Origin: Phallus indusiatus
Lineage: Eukaryota; Basidiomycota; Agaricomycetes; Phallales; Phallaceae
Direction of reading: 5' to 3'
NCBI GenBank assembly: GCA_027605045.1
Contig: JAQFWX010000009.1
Coordinates: 1,116,001-1,180,000, forward strand
DNA length: 64,000 nt
Of the stretch, positions 59,646 through 64,000 are shown piece after piece (the stretch's first letter is position 1; each line of letters begins with the position of its first letter). Position numbers and translations under genes: made by a program. Under the pieces are notes generated by a model. The model saw only the letters and a program-made list of their open reading frames with translations. It was not told the DNA's origin and made no database searches.

Positions 59646-60270
59646 ATGTATCATCTCTGTTTCCGAGTGGGGCGCTCACTACTGGGACCTTTTAACTGAA
59701 GGACAAACAATATTATACCATTTCCAGTAGTCAATTTTGGGTGAAAGATGTCTTCCAGGTTAATATTTGCGAGACTGATAATGAATCATGATCGGGATCG
59801 GTGCCTGCCCAGTGCTGCAAAAGATATTTTTAATGACAACACTGGTCACCAACTCGTTCTAAATAAACTTGAATTAAACCTATTCATAAGGCTGATTTAT
59901 AGATAAACCTGTCAAATGGGGTATTTCAGCAGGAACTTAACCAATTAGTGACCCGACGGGCTCAAAGTTGTTATGGACATTGAATTATTAGACAGTAAAT
60001 TCTGCTAATGGATTGAACTCAACTCTGTTCAAGTTCAGATTTAGAAACGAATGTATCAAGTACTTCATTGACATCAGTACCAAAGAAAATAGTACACCGC
60101 TATGTGAGCTGGAGAGCTTTCGCAAGCTTTTCGTAAACACACGGTTAGGGCGTCTATTACTCTCCGAAGGTCCTGCGGAGCTCGAGTCGGAGTATGAAGG
60201 GGCTTGGCCGAACCTACCTCTTTCCATCATATTGTCGCCGTTCTGATACCAGCGAAAAACAACTTGTGCC
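59646..60270. other. Spacer with an open frame of unknown value
   Basis: A 77-codon ORF at 60013-60246 ends just before gene A4; part of it (GPAELESEYEGAWPNL) is shared at DNA level with the 3' end of the BRCT gene (3607-3655, opposite strand). Confidence 0.35.
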
Positions 60271-60687
60271 ATGGTATGTTGTTCTACTTAATTTACGCGA
60301 ATTTTTTCTTTATATGTTCCAGTCTTATGTCAAAGGATACATTTTTGACCATGCAAAAATTCAGCGTCTCCTTAAGATCGCGGACGATGACAAAGAAAAA
60401 AACGGCAAGATCGATGATTGTGTTATAAAAACCTTGGATTTCATTGACCGAGACACTAATCCGATCTGCTTGGGGATACCACTTGGTACGAATGACAGGA
60501 GAGTCGTTATCATAACAGCCGAAGGTGATGATCCAGCGTCGGCAGGGTCGTGGAAGGAGACAGAGCCCTCGTATCTGAAAAAGCTAGCTGAACACCTGTT
60601 TTCTGGTCCACACATTTTAGAGAGGGGTAAGTTCATTGACATTTAATAAACTCAGCTTCATTGCTCTTCGTATTTCCAGCCGATTGA
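60271..60687 (+). CDS. Gene A4: intact copy of gene A (104 aa)
   Basis: Start codon exon 60271-60273, intron, exon 60323-60626, intron, exon 60680-60687 (Ala-Asp-stop). Product M-SYVKGYIFDHAKIQRLLK then IADDDKEKNGKIDDC, LGIPLGTNDRRVVIITAEGD and ETEPSYLKKLAEHLFSGPHI. All splice signals are standard. It lies between hydrolase 1 and gene B2 on the same strand. The family is unknown; the acidic, soluble character is shared by all copies. The frame is conserved across copies that differ by many substitutions, which supports coding. Confidence 0.75.
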
Positions 60688-61148
60688 AACCTTCCGATAC
60701 TGGCTTCTCCTCAGAGTTTGTGGTCTCCACATTTTAAGGTTGGAACAGCAGTGATAAGGAAGAGGGAATATTTTTGAAATAGGCGTATTGGCGGTAGGAG
60801 CGCAGACCCGAAGCCGTCTAGCACCGCGAGAGTCCACATTCTTTTTGTCCACGTTTTTCTTGTTCTCATTATTTGTCCATACGGACATTCTCCGTACTTA
60901 TGTCCCTAGCTTGAGCTTGATAATCATTAATCAAGTTTATTGTCTGAAGGGTTACCGCGGCCAGACGATGTACAGTAAAAGTGATCTAAGTCTGACCATA
61001 TATACAACATAATGGTACTAAAACATCTATACAGCCGTGTGGGTGATGGTTTGGCAATGAATGGTGAGGTTGGTGCCTGGCATCTTGTTCTGGTTCGCTT
61101 GTTCTTCGTGGTTCTCCTGACATGTGTAGGGTTTCCGGTTGCACGCGC
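60688..61148. other. A-gene downstream spacer
   Basis: Matches 51592-52120 downstream of A1. Confidence 0.5.
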
Positions 61149-61480
61149 ACCGAATTGTTCTGTGCTGTCAAGAAAGATCCAGATGGCGCTGAGGCTTCTC
61201 TCGTTCTTGAGCAAGCCAAGCAGGTCGAATAGTATGTGAGGGCGTTCTGCATGATGTCTTTAGCTGCTCGATGTGCCGGACAGTGCAAAAGAAAGTATAT
61301 GACTATTTCATTTCTCTCCGCGCACTTTACTTTGGACAGGTGCGTGTTGGGGTGCATGGCCTTGCATGACCGGTACCTAGTCGAATTAGCCTGGCGCATC
61401 TTCTTGAGAGATCGCGTGACACCTTCCAGAAGTATCGTAGACTCGTAATTATTGATGGTGCTGTTCCAAATTTTCATGTT
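61149..61480 (-). mobile_element. LINE 3'-end fragment inserted between A4 and B2
   Basis: The minus strand reads SKVKCAERNEIVIYFLLHCP then AHRAAKDIMQ, and in another frame LLKNERSLSAIWIFLDSTEQ F, the usual C-terminal text of fungal LINE polyproteins. Compared with the A1-B1 spacer, this stretch is an insertion: similarity to the A1 side stops at about 61148 and resumes at about 61470. Confidence 0.6.
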
Positions 61481-61644
61481 TTCATCGATGGCTTTCAAGC
61501 GTCTGTATTTTTTTGTGCGACGGAACATCCCTAGCTTATGTTATTATCCCTGCACATATGCATCTTGTTTAATCCTCACTTCTCGTTCAAATTTTAAAGC
61601 ATCTTTTTCTATCTCAGAGATAGCATATTGCGGCGGTGTGCTCC

Positions 61645-61797
61645 TTATGCCGCAAAAATCGAAGTGCCTTAATAAATGAGTGAAGGCTCTGATTTCATAT
61701 TTTATCAGTTAATAAAACTCTATAAATCGATAAAATGTGAAGTTAGCGCCTTGACTCAATTATTAATATAAGGTACTTTCGATTTTTTGCGACACAA
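61645..61797. mobile_element. 153-bp MITE with imperfect terminal inverted repeats
   Basis: The left end ttatgccgcaaaaatcgaag and the reverse complement of the right end (ttgtgtcgcaaaaaatcgaa) align over about 30 bp with few differences. The direct repeat ctcc lies on both sides (61641-61644 and 61798-61801). The A1-B1 spacer lacks the insert at the matching place (about 52318), so this is a filled site against an empty site. Confidence 0.65.
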
Positions 61798-61819
61798 CTC
61801 CTCATAACTCCCACATCTC

Positions 61820-62584
61820 ATGATGGCACATCCACTGGTACGTCGTTCGTCTCTTTTGACACCTTCATCGTTTGAGCCACCTTGAACACAGGACCAGAAT
61901 GCGTTGGCGCATCTAAAAAGTCTTGCTTTAGCCTCAGTACAGGAGGGGGCGGACGAAAGTGATTGCTACGCTGTTCTCGTAGAGATGCTCATCGAACACA
62001 GAGTCACTCATATTCGCCCATTTATAATATTCCCCCAACTCCGCTTTTCCTGGAACCCTCAGATTCCCTCAGACCGACGGTCCACTATTCCTGACATCGG
62101 CATAGGTCGCCTCATCAATGGTAGCGAGCGCCTCCAAGGTGGCGCTGAGCAGAAAGCTGCCCTCGTAGAAATGAAAAACTTTCCAAATCCTGCCGATATC
62201 ATCGATTACCTCAACGTGCGCGACGCTTTTCACCGTGCCTTGGTGCAGGCGTCAGATCAAGTGAAAGCCGCGATAAAGAACGGTGCACTCCCATATAACA
62301 TTTCGGTTAAGTGGATTCTGGCAGTGGGTCCATACTTCACCATTCAACATCTTGGTCCATTCAACGAAGCTCACCTTATCACTCGAGGTCATAGACCAAA
62401 TGACAGCGGTGACGCAGCTGCAGCGGATTTTATCAAAGCCCTAACAGACACGAGCCGTACCAGACTAATTAATGGACCATTATATCGCATTGGAGATCCA
62501 GATGCCGCTTCTGCTATGCATGCGTATCTCTTCTCCCCTGAGGCCATGAGTTTATACACCTCCACAGCTCGTATGAGCCTGTAA
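61820..62584 (+). CDS. Gene B2: intact protein of unknown family, about 235 aa
   Basis: Exon 1 is MMAHPL (61820-61837). A 54-nt intron leads to DQNALAHLKSLALASVQEGA and an open frame to TAA at 62582-62584. Other conserved parts are DESDCYAVLVEMLIEHRVTH, IGIGRLINGSERLQGGAEQK, VKAAIKNGALPYNISVKWIL, AVGPYFTIQHLGPFNEAHLI and RIGDPDAASAMHAYLFSPEA. There is no signal peptide and no clear membrane helix; a mixed alpha/beta soluble protein is likely. No family known to me. It lies 1.1 kb after gene A4, as B1 lies after A1, with transposon debris in the spacer. Confidence 0.75.
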
Positions 62585-62939
62585 CTAACTCAATGTTCAT
62601 AGAAATACTTTGATAATCCCCTCAGTTAGTTGTGTATTTCAATTTCGTTGAATTTATTGCGCACAAAATCCGAGACGGGGGAACTGTTAGTGCATCCTCC
62701 AAAAAAGAATCAATCACTTCAATGAGTTGAATCTAACATGCCTTGACTTTTGACCGGACGGGCTACGAGAGTACCGAACGGTGAACCCAAACACTTCGTT
62801 AACTACAAGTCCGACATTACTCCCCAGTGCCCACATTGTCTCCACAGACCCAGAATCTTTACAGTAAAAACCAGCCCCATGACCCGAACTATGAAGGATG
62901 TCCAAGATAACCAGTATTAGGTTCAAAATTCTCTAATTT
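62585..62939. other. Patchwork of duplicated spacer pieces
   Basis: 62640-62740 matches 50178-50285, and 62745-62870 matches 54835-54985. No gene. Confidence 0.5.
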
Positions 62940-63030
62940 CATGTCCAAACACAACATCACCTGTATGTTCATTGACGTTTAAACTCAGCCTCTTTTGTTC
63001 TTCATATTTTTCCAGTCGACTGAAACCTTC
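62940..63030 (+). pseudogene. Gene A5: relic of the 3' end of gene A
   Basis: tgtatgttcattgacgttta, then a copy of the last intron and exon (tttccagtcgactgaaacct), matches the end of the A genes. Exon 2 is missing. Confidence 0.6.
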
Positions 63031-63627
63031 CGAAAGTGAGTCTAGGTGAAAAAAAAATTGTTCGATTTTCTAAAATCCTGGTTCATTTCGCTTCTCACAC
63101 GGCAGATTATGACCTCTCTCACAAACTCAGCAGGAAACGAGAAACACTCGGTTACGTTAAAGGAGGCCGATGCTACTGCTTTTTTTTTGAAAAGCTTCCT
63201 CTGCGTTGAATGCGGCTGCGACTTATTGAATTGTAGACATGATTGGCCTGTCTTCCCTCAAAATAAAAATAAAAAACTGCAGGACACACCTTGGCGAAAA
63301 GAGGGCCGACGGCTTGTCGCCGGTCGGGTCTATACACCATATTTCAAGGCATACTTACATATAATCGTAGCTTGTTCTTTCTTTCTTAGTTTGAATTTAA
63401 AAATGACTGCCAGTGTAATTGTGTGTAACACTAGTTTCTAAATATTAGTCGCTGCTTTACGACGCGTGCCCTTATAACGTGATGAACGCGCAAAGCGCTC
63501 GGGGTTTTGATCAAATGCATCTCCTCGGACTCCCTGGAAGCCGAAAAAACACCTTCCGTACCATATCGTTTTTTAAGCCAGCAAGTACCTATGCTGCAGA
63601 TGTTTGTCATTCCCACCCCGTTTTGCA
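63031..63627. other. Repeated exon-like piece and 5' flank of hydrolase 2
   Basis: 63080-63170 repeats the ADY/FSHKLNRERETL-type piece of 56785-56870 in decayed form. 63165-63627 repeats the flank of hydrolase 1 (57930-58481). A poly-T run lies at about 63180. Confidence 0.5.
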
Positions 63628-64000
63628 ATGGTTGACTTCAAGAAGCTGGTCGTCAATGATGCTGGTATTGAAATAGCATACACCGACAGTGGTGCTCCTG
63701 CCCAAACATCATATCTTACCATCGTGGCTCTCCATGGTATCTGCTTCACAGCTCGTTAGTCCTCAGCACCAGTCCTTTTCATACCAACTGATATAAATCT
63801 TGATATGCAGCTATTTTCAAACAAGTACAGGCTAACGCTGCAGCCAAGGGTATCCGATTTGTAGCCATCAATCGTCGCAACTACCCCGAATCTACACCAT
63901 ACTCACCGGCCGAAATCGAAATTCTTGACAAAGGAACAGAAGAACAGAAGAACGTTTGGCTAGACACTCGTGGGCACGAAATAGCCTGCTTTATTGTTTC
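63628..64000 (+). CDS. Alpha/beta-hydrolase fold protein, copy 2 (cut by window end)
   Basis: ATG at 63628 with the same exon 1 (MVDFKKLVVNDAGIEIAYTD) and exon 2 (IFKQVQANAAAKGIRFVAIN, NYPESTPYSPAEIEIL) as copy 1, to the window end in LDTRGHEIACFIVS. Differences from copy 1 are few, so the duplication is recent. The nucleophile Ser and catalytic His lie beyond the window. It follows B2 and the A5 relic on the same strand. Confidence 0.75.

Noticed and set aside
60013..60246. 77-codon open frame as an upstream exon of gene A4
   Set aside because: It stops 25 bp before the A4 start codon and is missing upstream of A1-A3.
1..64000. CRISPR array, rRNA genes, canonical tRNA genes
   Set aside because: None found by eye; no regularly spaced repeats, no rRNA motifs, no full cloverleaf.

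Overview
The window reads as nuclear DNA of a basidiomycete fungus, most likely an agaricomycete. Genes carry many short introns (about 45-75 nt, GTRNGT donors, CTRAY-like branch sites). The recognisable families fit this group: DUF6535 proteins, a sesquiterpene-synthase-type terpene cyclase, Sulfotransfer_4 P-loop proteins, MCT-type MFS transporters, an F-box relic and a decayed LINE. Nothing bacterial, organellar or CRISPR-like is visible. All calls come from reading the sequence; no search was run. Exon joins were accepted only where the reading frame closes.

Layout. 1-12.5 kb holds two copies of a DUF6535 membrane-protein gene (one cut by the window edge) on a roughly 3 kb segmental duplication, with a BRCT-repeat gene between them that shows apparent frameshifts. 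13.5-17.5 kb has an orphan gene and an intact 13-exon MCT-type transporter. 19.6-23.8 kb has a broken F-box/LRR-like gene and a complete terpene synthase. A 703-bp terminal-inverted-repeat element and a secreted-protein gene built almost wholly from tiny phase-1 exons (25264-26039, minus) follow. 28.6-36.6 kb has a Sulfotransfer_4 gene with two relics downstream, a DHA1-type drug transporter and a second MCT-type transporter. 37-45.6 kb has an orphan Cys-containing gene, a transporter relic, two related orphan genes that look zinc-binding, and a second intact Sulfotransfer_4 gene. 48-49.5 kb holds a single-pass membrane protein gene.

51-64 kb is an array on the plus strand built from three unrelated genes: 'A' (104 aa, unknown), 'B' (about 240 aa, unknown) and an alpha/beta-hydrolase. 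The order is A1-B1(broken)-A2(broken)-A3(start codon lost)-LINE-hydrolase1-A4-B2-A5 relic-hydrolase2(cut by the window end). A4, B2 and hydrolase1 are intact. Their repeated co-occurrence is the best candidate in the window for an undescribed multigene unit; the micro-exon secreted gene is the best candidate for an undescribed single gene.

The region is rich in duplication and decay: several gene families have an intact copy and one or more relics. At least three small non-autonomous elements are seen, including an 83-bp perfect foldback with a 9-bp target duplication that is absent from the sister segment. This fits an accessory, fast-turnover chromosome region.
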